In this document: positions 52,402 through 62,464 of the stretch, one piece after another
Layout: every line of letters begins with the position of its first letter
Position numbering within the stretch: the stretch's first letter is position 1
DNA from: Rhynchopus euleeides
Taxonomy: Eukaryota; Euglenozoa; Diplonemea; Diplonemida; Diplonemidae
DNA: 64,000 nucleotides
Reading direction: 5' to 3'
NCBI GenBank assembly: GCA_963210315.1
Contig: OY723276.1
Coordinates: 868,001 to 932,000, forward strand
The notes under the pieces: model-generated
The model's input: the letters and a program-made list of their open reading frames with translations, nothing else
The model's database searches: none
Told to the model about the DNA's origin: nothing
Position numbers and translations under genes: made by a program

Positions 52402-53411
52402 TCGTCCTGGACTTGCCTCGGGGGGAACGCCACGGTTTACCGCGGGTCCCGACGAGGGCACTCAGGCAGGATCTTCACGCCACCCCGCACCGAGGTCCCT
52501 TCTCACGCGGCGTGTCTCCCAGGTTCATGGCGGCGTCATCAGGTCAGGCTTTGTAGTCTCTACACCATCAGTAGTAAGGGAAATCCTAAAACCATACATG
52601 GAATCCACCTTTTGGGCCGCTGGTGTACGAGGCTTGTTCCTCCAATTGAATCATGTTTGCTGTGTCAGGCAATATCAATACAGCCGCTGAAAGAAGTCGA
52701 GGTGTTGTGGATCTGCTGCTCACAGGAAGGATTCAGGGTGGATCACAAGACTGACCACCCTCTTTCCTTTGTCAAGTACCCTGTAAAACATCAGAACACC
52801 AAGTATCTTTCAACACTACATGTTCAAGAGTGGAATCAGTGGAATCGGAAGGGGTCACACCCGACCACACGGACACAGTTCCCGCGACTAATAAATGCCG
52901 AGAGTTCCGGTGTCCGACCACCTGGTATTACTTGGCTCCATCCACCCAGTCATTACGAGGGGGCGTCCCTTGAAGCCAGTTCCGCAGAACTCAGACCCCC
53001 TTAAAACCAATGTCCTGTGTAGACAACTACTTAGCCTGCCTGATGACGATACCAATTCGCTGGGAGAGACGCCGCGGTCCAGGACCCCAATGGGGATGAC
53101 GTGGCATTGTTTGACCGAATCGGTTGTGTAAGTGTGTAGCCCCCTCCGCCCTCTGTCCCTCCCCCCAGGGTGGTGTGTGGAGGCGAGAAGCGCAAGCATG
53201 CACAGCAAAAAAGTGCGGAGCCCTGCAATCAAGACAACAAGCGATGGGATGGGGCACATGACCTTGCACGGGGGTGGGGGGCAGAAGAAACCAGACAAAT
53301 GATTTGACCAACTGAATCGTGCTAGCTAAACTCCAGAAAGAAGTGTCTTTTTTTCGTTGAACGCAGCCAAATGAAGAGCGTAACCTGTTTTTTGGCGCAC
53401 AAAGTGCTAGC
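52402..53411. other. Unassigned 1.0 kb with coding-like pieces
   Basis: One frame at about 52515-52680 reads VHGGVIRSGFVVSTPSVV and continues for about 50 residues to a stop, unlike simple repeat, but no family is recognised and no splice sites are clear. From 53130 onward the DNA is low in coding character. Confidence 0.3.
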
Positions 53412-53571
53412 ACGAACATGATGATGTTGGTCTTCTGGTTATGTCTAGTTTATTAGACTTACCTAGGGTACCCCGAGAGAATGTCACCCTCGGCCTCCGC
53501 TTGGGGGGTGACATTCTCACGAACATGATGGTGTTGCTCTTCTGCTTATGTCTAATTTATTCGACTTAACG
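53412..53571. repeat. Hairpin between two 53-bp direct repeats
   Basis: ACGAACATGATG...TTATGTCTA(G/A)TTTATT.GACTTA occurs at about 53412-53464 and 53519-53571. Between them lies GAGAATGTCACCC...GGGTGACATTCTC (53479-53518), a 13-bp perfect stem. Confidence 0.8.
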
Positions 53572-53744
53572 TGTATGCAAGCAGGCTGGGGTTTCGGGCA
53601 GAAAAATGGCGAACATTGTCTGGAAACCCCGAAAAACCACCCAGAAATGGCCAGAACCCGGTTTTTGGTCCCATTTTCCACCCAGGAACACGTTTTTGGG
53701 CCTCTGTGAAAAATCGATATTTTTGGGATTTTTCGCGATTTTCG

Positions 53745-54243
53745 TCACAGTTTACTGAGGGAATATGACCCAAGGCCACTGGCAGCAGACACCCCCATCC
53801 CCCTCATCACCCCTGACACCCCTCAACCCCAATCCTGTTGCCTTTCCCCTCTCTCTCTCCCCCCATGTTGTGCCCATGCACCTTCCCGGGACACCTTGTA
53901 TATAACTTTAACACCACACCACACAACACCCCCTTCATCAGGGTAATCTCCCCGCGGCCAACACTCTTCGTCTTGTCCGCTTTCTTTTATTGTCCCACCC
54001 TCCATCCCCCGGACCTCGCCTCAACAGCCTGAATTGGCGGTTGTCGCGGGATCTCTTAACCCCTTCGCGTTGCAAGTGAGGAAAAGCTGAACCGGAAGTC
54101 CCCCTTCCCCCTTCCCATCAACACCCCCACTACCCATTGCCTTTGCCTTTCTTGTCGTTGCGCACACACACCACCAGGAGAACTATAGCCGAGTCGACGT
54201 GTGTGTGCCCCCTGTCTGCGATAGCCCGGCCAAGGTATGATTC
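53745..54243 (+). mobile_element. Solo split-repeat (A-B) of DIRS family 1
   Basis: 499 bp corresponding to A2-linker-B2, starting TCACAG and ending GATTC, with no internal genes and no target duplication. Closer to copy 2 than copy 1 in small details such as an extra C in the linker. Confidence 0.93.
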
Positions 54244-54699
54244 CCAACTACTCGCCAAGCCAAAAAATCGATTTTTGGCTGGGAAATGCAACAAATCAAC
54301 GAATTAGGCCGTTTTAACCCCTTTCGTGCACTTTTTGGTCCCAGAAGGGTTTACGGGGTGTCCATAACGGCCCTTGGCACAAATCCTTTGGACCCAGACC
54401 GCAGCTTCGGGGGTCATTTTTTGGCGCGAATTTTTCGGATTTTCGTCCGGACCGGTACCGCATTTCAGGGGCAAAAATCTGATTTCCGAGGCCCGGGAAT
54501 GCTCGCAGTGGCTTCAAATGGCCAAAAACGTTCAATTTACCCCTTCCCCCAAAAAAAATTCGAAAAGGGTCCCCCTATAAATCGCCGGATTAGGAAGGTT
54601 TTTTCCAACATATTTTTATATTTTTGAAAATATTTTTTTATGTTTGGAATATTTTCAACATATTTTTTTATGTTTGGAATATTTTCAAAATATTTCCGA

Positions 54700-54860
54700 A
54701 ATATAAAAACACGGTATGGTGACGATCGGTCCAATTAAATCCACGATCGTGAAAAAAAACGATCGTTTTAATTGGAGGCTAATTGGACGATCGTGAAAAA
54801 AATATTCCAATTATTCCCACGATCGTGGGCGATCGTGGCTAATTGGTCGAAGATTTCCCT
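54700..54860. repeat. Inverted arm, left (CACGATCGTG-rich)
   Basis: ACACGGTATGGTGACGATCGG followed by CCAATTA and several CACGATCGTG palindromes. Its reverse complement is at about 62465-62603. Together they bracket gene Z, the DIRS copy 2 and the PhoD-like segment. Confidence 0.8.
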
Positions 54861-54869
54861 CCAGTGCCC

Positions 54870-55081
54870 ACCTATCTCTGCAGTCAACCATGTGATGGAC
54901 CACAGTTCTTCCGGGTATCGAGCCCTCTCTGCAGGGTCGGCTGTCAAGCAGGCTAACTCCTGGGCCTTGAGAGCCCCGTGGTTGGCCTGGAGTACGGCCT
55001 GGAGCTGTGTAGGACGGCTCCCGGTGGGAGCTGTTTCAACCGGTAGTCAGCGGTTCGACTTTTTCGCCCGCTGTTGGATAC
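54870..55081 (+). other. Coding-like stretch, possibly 5' exon of gene Z
   Basis: Two frames are open over most of the stretch (one ending IQGATG and stop at 55098) and composition is gene-like, but neither has a recognisable product. The boundaries are cut by the small element that follows. Confidence 0.3.
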
Positions 55082-55186
55082 AGGGGGCTACGGGGTGATC
55101 GTCAGTGCATTTTGGTGCATTTCCCAAGGAAACTAGGTGAAAACTGACGAAGAATAACGAGGCATACCGACCAGCGAAGACCCCTC
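55082..55186. mobile_element. GGGGGTCTTCGCT-family miniature element, about 105 bp
   Basis: Resembles the 108-bp core of 35902-36433 in inverse orientation (GATCGTCAGTGCATTTTGGTG...AACTGACG), ending AGCGAAGACCCC. The left terminus has lost TCTTCG. Confidence 0.6.
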
Positions 55187-55196
55187 TATTTTCAGC

Positions 55197-55359
55197 TCAA
55201 GTTCACCCCAAATTTTCCTGAGTTTGGATATCCCTGGATTGATACCGCTGAATGGCTGAACACGCGAGCCGCTGAAGTTAGAGCCTTGTTGGATGAGGCC
55301 AGTCCCTTCACAAAGCCGCATCCCACTGGCCGATATTGTATACGTTCCCCAACCCAGAG
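55197..55359 (+). other. Gene Z, probable internal exon
   Basis: After TTTTCAG an open frame reads LKFTPNFPEFGYPWIDTAEW and continues for about 54 residues to CCCAGAG|GTGATC, a possible donor. It is clearly protein-like, but the phase does not join simply to the next open frame, so an exon or a frameshift is missing. No family recognised. Confidence 0.45.
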
Positions 55360-55561
55360 GTGATCAAGCTTCGGTAGAGCTTGGTACTGCAGAGCTGAGC
55401 ACCCGCTGAACGCTGAACGGTTACCGTTCCGCCTGATGATATTAGAGCCTTGGTTCGGGTGCCACACCTGAAACCAGTGGCTTGGTTGGCTGTGAGTGCA
55501 TCAGCTTCCCCCGCTGTTCCATCTGATTTTGATCTGGGTTTGGGCGCAACCGGGATTTTCA

Positions 55562-55840
55562 GCCATTGGATGAGACCATTCCCGGATCATTCCATCAGCC
55601 AATAGTAAGCACATTCCGAATCCCAGGGCGTGCCCTGGTAGAAGTGTCGGGGATGCTCCTCTGGAGTTACTCCGGAGCACACCGGGCACTGGTAGCGATG
55701 TTTGGCGGCTTTGACCGGTGGCTGGAAAATACCCTGGTGCCCCTGAAAAGCGGTGCTTTTTCGCAGTGTTACGACATGGAGTGGGGACGTAGCCCTCTCT
55801 TCTGGAGGCCAATGTGGCGCAGTCTCCGAGACACAAAAAT
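55562..55840 (+). pseudogene. Gene Z, exon part before DIRS copy 2
   Basis: After TTTTCAG the frame reads PLDETIPGSFHQPIVSTFRI and on to RSLRDTK AT at 55840, where the retrotransposon starts. Base 60971 completes ATG and the frame continues NRVIDAFIFQESSNW to TGA at 61095-61097. The exact in-frame restoration shows a coding target. Product unknown; aromatic and charged residues suggest a globular domain. Confidence 0.6.
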
Positions 55841-56570
55841 GAATCATACCTTGGCCGGGCTATCGCAGACAGGGGGCACACACACGTCGACTCGGCTATA
55901 GTTCTCCTGGTGGTGTGTGTGCGCAACGACAAGAAAGGCAAAGGCAATGGGTAGTGGGGGTGTTGATGGGAAGGGGGAAGGGGGACTTCCGGTTCAGCTT
56001 TTCCTCACTTGCAACGCGAAGGGGTTAAGAGATCCCGCGACAACCGCCAATTCAGGCTGTTGAGGCGAGGTCCGGGGGATGGAGGGTGGGACAATAAAAG
56101 AAAGCGGACAAGACGAAGAGTGTTGGCCGCGGGGAGATTACCCTGATGAAGGGGGTGTTGTGTGGTGTGGTGTTAAATATATGTACAAAGTGTCCCGGGA
56201 AGGTGCATGGGCACAACATGGGGGGAGAGAGAGAGGGGAAAGGCAACAGGATTGGGGTTGTGGGGTGTCAGGGGTGATGAGGGGGATGGGGGTGTCTGCT
56301 GCCAATGGCCTTGGGTCATATTCCCTCAGTAAACTGTGAGAATCATACCTTGGCCGGGCTATCGCAGACAGGGGGCACACACACGTCGACTCGGCTATAG
56401 TTCTCCTGGTGGTGTGTGTGCGCAACGACAAGAAAGGCAAAGGCAATGGGTAGTGGGGGTGTTGATGGGAAGGGGGAAGGGGGACTTCCGGTTCAGCTTT
56501 TCCTCACTTGCAACGCGAAGGGGTTAAGAGATCCCGCGACAACCGCCAATTCAGGCTGTTGAGGCGAGGT
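55841..56570 (-). repeat. Split direct repeats B2-A2-B1, family 1 copy 2
   Basis: Same arrangement as 15314-16039. The A repeats here carry AAATATATGTACAAAGTG where copy 1 has a slightly shorter variant, and both A copies share it, as expected if one template regenerates both repeats at each cycle. Confidence 0.95.
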
Positions 56571-58260
56571 CTCCGCCTGCCCCACCGCGAGTGAAGAAGC
56601 GCCGCACCGCAAGTGAAACCTGGTCCCGGGTTTCGGGAGAAGAAATGCAAGAGGGGGGGATACGGGAAGGGAGATCTGCCGGATTGGCAGAGGTGTGGAC
56701 GTATCCAACGGAAAAAGACAAAACCTGGAGGGCTGTGAGGTATTCTACCGCCTCCAGGACGGACTTGTTAATAAGATTGCAGGCGGCACACAGCCGCTTG
56801 CGCACAACAGCTGCCACGGTCGTATTGTCGACCCAGATCTCTACAGCCCCCCCGCACACAGACCGGGGAAGGGCTCGCACTGTTTTGTTGAGGGCCATCG
56901 CCTCGAGAATGTTAATGTGCAGCTGGGACTCGGCTGCGGTCCACGAGTCACCAATGACCTGCATTTCTTGTGTAAAGGAATCTATTAAGACGCCACCCCA
57001 ACCCTTGAGGGAGGCGTCAACAAAGCAAGTAAAAGACGGGGGTGTGGACTGAATAACTCTCCTGTGGGGGGGAACACGCGCAACCCCCACACACACACAC
57101 CACTGCCGCAACTCCCGGCAGACCGATGGGGGGATCCGCACAGGGTCAGGCGGCCGAAGGACCGCCCGGTTCAAAAAATTAGTCACCCGGCGGAGGAACT
57201 TGATCCCAAACCAGAACCTCCCCGGGGACACTCCCGAAATGGCGCTGGCGTGGAGCAACCTTCCACCCAGCGACTCCAGCTCACCAGCCGTCACCCTCTG
57301 CCAGTCCACGCTGTCCAGCTTCGCCATCAGCCTGTCCGACGGAGACACGGTCTGGGCAGCGTGGTCGAATGCCACCCCGAGAAACTCGTAGACCGTCGCC
57401 GTGTCCACCGAGTCAGACGGCTTCCATGTCGCAGCGCACGCCGCAGCCACCTTGTCCATCTGCCGCGTCGCCTCTTCGACACTGGTGCGGGGGCCGGTCA
57501 GACGCACGTTGTCGATCCAGACGTCGACCCCCACCTCAGGCGCAGTGCAGAACTCCTGGCGGACGTAGTCCCGGTGCCCACCCACAACAGCAGCCAAAGT
57601 GTGCATCAGCTCGGGCGCACAACAGTGGCCCATGGGCAACCTCAGCAGCTCATACCAGTCCCCCGACTCGTCAGCGAAGCGAAAGAACCTCCGTGCAGGC
57701 GCAGGGATGGGGATCTGATAAAACCCGCACTTGAAATCCCGCGCCGACCCACACTCCGCAAACACCGCGTCGAGGTACCCCGAGATGTGCCCCAGGGGGA
57801 CGTGTGCCGCGTAGGACTCCTCCAAGTTGTCGTTTGCCTGCTTGGTCCAGAGGATGAACCTCTGCCGCAACCCGGACGGCTTCTCCTCCATCACAGTAAA
57901 GGGCACGCACAGGGAGGGGCCCGGACCCGACGCAGGCCCAGCCACTCCGTTCTCCACCAGCAGCTCCGCATGCTTGTGTTGTAGATGCGAGGGGCGGGAG
58001 CGCCCCTCAGAGGGAGAAGGTGTAGAAGTGCCCGGCGGGGGTGCATCGGGGAACGTCAGCCGCCACACCTCGTCGAACCTGCGCCTCACAGTGGCGGTCA
58101 TCCTCGCCCGCAGCGCCTCGACGTCCATCTCCGCCACAGAAGACACATGCAGGGGCGCACGGCGCTCCTCCTCCGTCGCCGGCAGCCTCGACTGGTGCGC
58201 ACGCCGCGTCACCGAGTGCAGCCCCCGCTGCTTGCGGCAAAAGGACTCAGGGTCGGCCAT
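56551..58260 (-). CDS. Reverse transcriptase-RNase H of DIRS family 1, copy 2
   Basis: 569 residues from the ATG at 58258-58260, overlapping the YR stop (TGATG). Nearly identical to copy 1, including RDFKCGFYQIPIP, the WIDN active-site box and all four RNase H acidic residues. Differences are scattered substitutions such as NLEESY for DLEESY and SVEEATRQ for SVEMATRQ. Intact. Confidence 0.92.
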   Translation of the reverse strand: MADPESFCRKQRGLHSVTRRAHQSRLPATEEERRAPLHVSSVAEMDVEALRARMTATVRRRFDEVWRLTFPDAPPPGTSTPSPSEGRSRPSHLQHKHAELLVENGVAGPASGPGPSLCVPFTVMEEKPSGLRQRFILWTKQANDNLEESYAAHVPLGHISGYLDAVFAECGSARDFKCGFYQIPIPAPARRFFRFADESGDWYELLRLPMGHCCAPELMHTLAAVVGGHRDYVRQEFCTAPEVGVDVWIDNVRLTGPRTSVEEATRQMDKVAAACAATWKPSDSVDTATVYEFLGVAFDHAAQTVSPSDRLMAKLDSVDWQRVTAGELESLGGRLLHASAISGVSPGRFWFGIKFLRRVTNFLNRAVLRPPDPVRIPPSVCRELRQWCVCVGVARVPPHRRVIQSTPPSFTCFVDASLKGWGGVLIDSFTQEMQVIGDSWTAAESQLHINILEAMALNKTVRALPRSVCGGAVEIWVDNTTVAAVVRKRLCAACNLINKSVLEAVEYLTALQVLSFSVGYVHTSANPADLPSRIPPSCISSPETRDQVSLAVRRFFTRGGAGGDLASTA

Positions 58261-59189
58261 CACAGATGCCGTGTCACCTCCTGCGTCCGCAGCGCCCTCG
58301 CCATCTCCGTGGGGCATCCCCCGTAGCGGATGGTGGTGCTGGAGAGGCCGCCCTCGCCGTGATGCTTCGCGAGGCGGCCCACCAGCATCTCCGACAGATC
58401 CGCTCCCGACGCGATGAGCCCGAAGAGGAAGGTGAGCGCCCCGCGCTTCACGCTGTGGCCCGAGTAGGCCTCCATCCCCGGTGTTGCCCGCCACATCGCC
58501 GTCACATCTGCCGTCGAAACCGCCGTCAGCCGCTCGAAGGGGCGCAGGCGCGTCACCAGCTCCGCGATGGAGGGGGTCAGGTCCCCGCATATCACCGTCC
58601 ACTTTGAGGCTGTGAACGGGTTGGCCCGACGGCCCTTCGGGGAGGTGTGCCAGTCTATTATCACCTCCGTGGGCTGCACCGCGATGAACTGCTCCGACGA
58701 GAGGGTGCACACCTCCCCCCACCGGCTGGCGGTCTTCCACGCCGTCAGCGCCGCCAGTCGGAGATGCGGCTGTTGACACAGCGCCCACGCCACGAGTACC
58801 TCCTTCGGCATCGGCGTCGCCTGCTGCTGCGGAATGGCCCCCCCGGCCGCACGCAGCGCGCTTGCCAGGCTGAGGAGGGGCTGCTGGGCGAGGCCGAGGT
58901 GGCGCATCGTCCCGGAGAGCGCCTTTGCGTAGGCCAGCATCCCCTGCGGCGACACCCCTGTCGCCAGCACGAACAGCATGGCGGTGTCGGCGTCGACTTC
59001 TAGGCCGTGCTCGTTGGCCCACCGCACCAGCCTTGCCCACAGCAGCTGCCTCTGTGACGAAGTGCTTCGCGCCCACATACCCGCCACCACGGCCTGCAGG
59101 CGCTCCACGGCCTCCCCGGGGCCGACCTCCACCTCTCCCGTGACGCGCACCGCCACACCCCCGACCCGAGCGGCCACGTGCCGCATCAT
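58260..59189 (-). CDS. Tyrosine recombinase of DIRS family 1, copy 2
   Basis: 309 residues from ATG 59189. The upstream ATG used in copy 1 has become ACG here, so the start moves 19 codons in, to MMRHVAARVGG. Catalytic residues are kept: Arg in TASRWGE, GHSVKRGAL, AKHHG and the Tyr in STTIRYGG. The N-terminal loss lies before the core-binding domain and may be tolerated. Confidence 0.88.
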   Translation of the reverse strand: MMRHVAARVGGVAVRVTGEVEVGPGEAVERLQAVVAGMWARSTSSQRQLLWARLVRWANEHGLEVDADTAMLFVLATGVSPQGMLAYAKALSGTMRHLGLAQQPLLSLASALRAAGGAIPQQQATPMPKEVLVAWALCQQPHLRLAALTAWKTASRWGEVCTLSSEQFIAVQPTEVIIDWHTSPKGRRANPFTASKWTVICGDLTPSIAELVTRLRPFERLTAVSTADVTAMWRATPGMEAYSGHSVKRGALTFLFGLIASGADLSEMLVGRLAKHHGEGGLSSTTIRYGGCPTEMARALRTQEVTRHL

Positions 59190-59453
59190 CGCCCTCGCAA
59201 AGAGCGGTGTTCTCCCGCTGGCGGCGCCGGATGCGCCTAAGGGCGTTGCGGGCCCTGGCTGAGCGGGGTGGGGTCGAAGGGATGTGTCGGGTGGAGGAGA
59301 TGTTGTTGAGGTGTTGTTGTTGTTGTTGTCGTTGTTGTTGATGCTGTTGATGTTGTTGATGTTGTGGATGTGGGGGGGGTTGGATGGGCGGCGAGGGGCG
59401 GGGTGTTGTAGAAGCGCGAGGGGGGGGCGGGCCTGGAGCCGGGAGGTGGGCAG

Positions 59454-60650
59454 TCACGCGCGCCCGCCCCCGGCCCTGCCGTTTCCCGGCGCCCTCGCCG
59501 GTGCCTTCGCCACGATGCGCTGCTGGGGGGCTCTGGCGGCGGTGCGGGGGCGTGTGTGTTGTGTCTGGGGGGCGGCCCCCGGGCCCACTGCCGCAGCCGC
59601 TCGCATCACAGGGTGGGCCGTGGCGTCCTCCCTGGCGAGGTGGCGCTCGATCGCAGCTCGCGGCACCCTGTCTCGCACGAAGGCAATCTGGAGCAGCACC
59701 TGTCGCAGCAGGTGGTTCCCCAGCTCCCTCTGGGGGGTGCGCCCCCAGCCTGCGACGCACGCCGTCGCCAAGATCCAGAGGCGCAATGCCTCGAAGGCCT
59801 CCCCCAGAATGCGCCCCCCGGGGAGATGCAGCGAACCCGACACCCAGCGAGACTCGAGCTGCAGTACCAGGTACTGCGCGTCGGTCTCGATGGCCGCATC
59901 CCACTCCGCGACGTCCGCCACATCCGCCGGGTGCACCGCCGCGCTCGTCATCGGCGCCGCCATCTGCGGGTACATCGGGGGCGGTGTCACCGGGGGAGCA
60001 CCCATCTGCTGAGGAGGGGGAGGGGGCTGCGACGCCACCATCGATGCAGCCTGCTGCTGCATGGTCGCGACACGCCGGTCGAATTCCTCCTGGAACTGAC
60101 GTGTTTGTTCTGCCGAAGCCTCGTCGAAGCGCCGCTGCTGCGCTGCTGCCTGTGCCTGCACTTCGTTCAAAGCCTCGCGCACCGCTGCCACCTCCCGTTC
60201 TGACTGCACCCGCATGTCCTCGATGGTCGTCGCCGCCATCTCGGTCTGGTGCACCGAGGTCTCGACGAGTCGGATGTAGACCCAATCCGGAGCGGGGAAG
60301 GGGTAGGTCACATCCGGACCGTCGTGCACTTCGACTCCGGCCACATAGTTGTAGGCCTCCGACAATGTCACTTCATATGTCGGAGAGCCGTCCTGGTCAG
60401 GTGCACCCGCAGAGAGACGCGCTGCGTAACGCGCGAAATCCGTCGATCCGTCAGACGGTCTGCACGTGTATACAACACACGCATTCACCAGGGCAGCGGC
60501 CTGGTCCCCCAGCATCCGCACCGACATCTCCACAGGGGCCACAAACCCCTGCCCAGCGGTGGCTCTGGGGGAGACCGCCCGCGCCCGCTGAGTCCCCACC
60601 CACGACATGGTGAAGGGCTGCAGGGGGACGACGTCAGGGGAGGTTGTCAT
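59454..60650 (-). CDS. Gag-like protein of DIRS family 1, copy 2
   Basis: 398 residues from ATG 60650 (MTTSPDVVPL). The C-terminal third (WDAAIETDAQYLVLQLESRWVSG onward) is close to copy 1, but the N-terminal two thirds share only scattered positions such as RMLGDQAAALV.ACVVY and EAYNYV. It has a coiled-coil candidate (EREVAAVREALNEVQAQAAAQ) and a Pro/Gln-rich linker. The basic Arg/Gly/Ala tail is conserved. Confidence 0.7.
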   Translation of the reverse strand: MTTSPDVVPLQPFTMSWVGTQRARAVSPRATAGQGFVAPVEMSVRMLGDQAAALVNACVVYTCRPSDGSTDFARYAARLSAGAPDQDGSPTYEVTLSEAYNYVAGVEVHDGPDVTYPFPAPDWVYIRLVETSVHQTEMAATTIEDMRVQSEREVAAVREALNEVQAQAAAQQRRFDEASAEQTRQFQEEFDRRVATMQQQAASMVASQPPPPPQQMGAPPVTPPPMYPQMAAPMTSAAVHPADVADVAEWDAAIETDAQYLVLQLESRWVSGSLHLPGGRILGEAFEALRLWILATACVAGWGRTPQRELGNHLLRQVLLQIAFVRDRVPRAAIERHLAREDATAHPVMRAAAAVGPGAAPQTQHTRPRTAARAPQQRIVAKAPARAPGNGRAGGGRA

Positions 60651-60970
60651 TGTGTAGCGGGCGACGGGCGGTTGGAAAGGGCAGTGGGGAAGAAGGCGTG
60701 GGAACAGAAGGTGAAAGTGTAACAATAAAAGAAAGCGGACAAGACGAAGAGTGTTGGCCGCGGGGAGATTACCCTGATGAAGGGGGTGTTGTGTGGTGTG
60801 GTGTTAAATATATGTACAAAGTGTCCCGGGAAGGTGCATGGGCACAACATGGGGGGAGAGAGAGAGGGGAAAGGCAACAGGATTGGGGTTGTGGGGTGTC
60901 AGGGGTGATGAGGGGGATGGGGGTGTCTGCTGCCAATGGCCTTGGGTCATATTCCCTCAGTAAACTGTGA

Positions 60971-61097
60971 GAACCGTGTCATTGACGCCTTCATCTTCCA
61001 AGAATCAAGTAACTGGGCGCCTGGGCCACAGCAGGTGAATGTACGCACCCTCCGGAGCCGGAAGGAGGTGGTGGCACCGGAGGCCTCCGGGGGCTGA
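60971..61097 (+). pseudogene. Gene Z, exon part after DIRS copy 2
   Basis: Completes the codon begun at 55839-55840 and runs 42 codons to TGA. Ends VVAPEASGG. Whether the TGA is the true stop or an intron intervenes is unclear. Confidence 0.55.
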
Positions 61098-61719
61098 TAG
61101 CCGTGGTTCTGGGTGCCTCCCTTCGACCCTGCAGTCTCTAATCCTATGATATCACGTCACGGCGACTACCTGAGCAAAGTTGTTTCAAACCCCACCTCTT
61201 GGATCACCAGCAGTTTTATGGGGTTGTATGGCATTGACCAATGAACAACTATGCGGTTGGTGTATCATTCTGGCAGAGGGACAACTTCCCCGTGATGTGT
61301 CCATGTGACATTCGCGCACGATGCCATGTGCCGGACTCATCACACCGTCGCCTTATTGGACGAATCGACATCACGGGTAGATATCCCTGTGGCATCGGTC
61401 AATACCAGGTTGGGCGATGGGCAAATTACTCGTCTCCGAGACTAAACAGAGACATCGTGGTCTTAGGCACATGACCACACTCCGTTCTTTTCCCACCATA
61501 TTGATGTACTCATCTGAATCAGTCCGATGACGATCCGACATCAATACCAGCCCAGATTTGCACCATGTAACGTGTGCAGTAACCATGTAACATTGTCTGC
61601 CGACGGAGTTGTGCACAACAACTGACGGCAGAGCGACAACAAAACCACCACCCGAGCGAACCCATCCTGGTTGTCGAGTTTTGTGCAATAGGTGTTCCCC
61701 TTCGTCTCCGGGATCCCTC
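61098..61719 (+). other. Stretch between gene Z and PhoD-like segment
   Basis: An open frame at 61241-61474 (QRDNFPVMCPCDIRARCHVP...) has gene-like composition without a known family. Possible intron signals are present but not decisive. Confidence 0.3.
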
Positions 61720-62060
61720 CCTGCGAGGGTGAATGTCCTGTCGTGCAACCGGTTGGTCGCAGATGGGGATGGGGAGTTCTTCCCGGTTCTCTCTGCGGCA
61801 TGGCCTCCGCCGGATTTCAACCTCCACATCGGGGACCAGATCTACGCAGACTCTGTCGCAGATGCGGCGAGGGATTCTGCAAAACGCCACGGGAGGCCCT
61901 CCCCGGGGCATACGGACTACCTCCGTGCCTACAGGGAGGCATACCTTACGACCTGGACTAACCCAGACTTCTCTCTCCTCCTCCGCTCTGCATCAAACAT
62001 CCTGCTGGCGGACGACCACGACATCATCTCCAACCTCAACGGGGAGAAGTGGCGCCCTCC
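61720..62060 (+). CDS. PhoD-like metallophosphatase segment (partial)
   Basis: One frame encodes RVNVLSCNRL...DGEFFPVLS, then FNLHIGDQIYADSV, YREAYLTTWTNPDFSLLL and NILLADDHDI. This is the order seen in PhoD-type alkaline phosphatases/phosphodiesterases: a GDQ-Y-D metal-binding motif followed by the DDHDI motif. Near 62045-62060 the frame shifts: protein-like sequence (HSITPYTPEAVQAAAVW) continues in another frame to about 62441. Either a frameshift or a 17-nt GT-AG gap (62050-62066) would join them. The N-terminus may come from gene Z exons upstream. Substrate and location unknown. Confidence 0.6.
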
Positions 62061-62441
62061 AACAGCCACAGCATCACTCCCTACACCCCGGAGGCTGTGC
62101 AGGCCGCAGCGGTGTGGCTCGATGGGGGTTTGCGGTATCTCCGGTGGACTATGTGTAGTCGTGAATACCACCGATACCTGGGACTCCCGTGGTTAAGCCC
62201 CCCCCTGGAGGCGATTTTCGGGGGGGCTTATACACGGGGGGTCCCAGGTACATCGATGCACTATAGACCGTACCTACGTAGCTCCACACGGTTTTCAGGG
62301 GACCACGGTGGGTATGTATTGGCAGGATATGGTTCCTATTGGCCTCCGAAACCCGCACGGGTCGGGAATTTTGGACTGGCTGGTAAGAACCACAACCACC
62401 CGAGTCAGTCTTGGCTGTGTCTGCTGCATGATGTCACATGA
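62061..62441 (+). pseudogene. Continuation of PhoD-like segment in a second frame
   Basis: HSITPYTPEAVQAAAVWLDG fits the region after the DDHDI motif in PhoD proteins (YTPEA-type), then drifts into sequence without clear homology before TGA at about 62441. Suggests a decayed or multi-exon gene. Confidence 0.4.
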
Positions 62442-62464
62442 ACTCTAAGGATTTCCGAAGGAAA

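Larger units (their letters stand above)
55841..60970 (-). mobile_element. DIRS-like YR retrotransposon, family 1 copy 2 (complete, 5130 bp)
   Basis: Minus strand. B2 55841-56071, A2 56091-56339, B1 56340-56570, genes, A1 60722-60970 (249 bp). Edges GAATC (start) and CTGTGA (end) mirror copy 1. No target duplication. gag, YR and RT are open. Inserted in gene Z. Confidence 0.95.
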
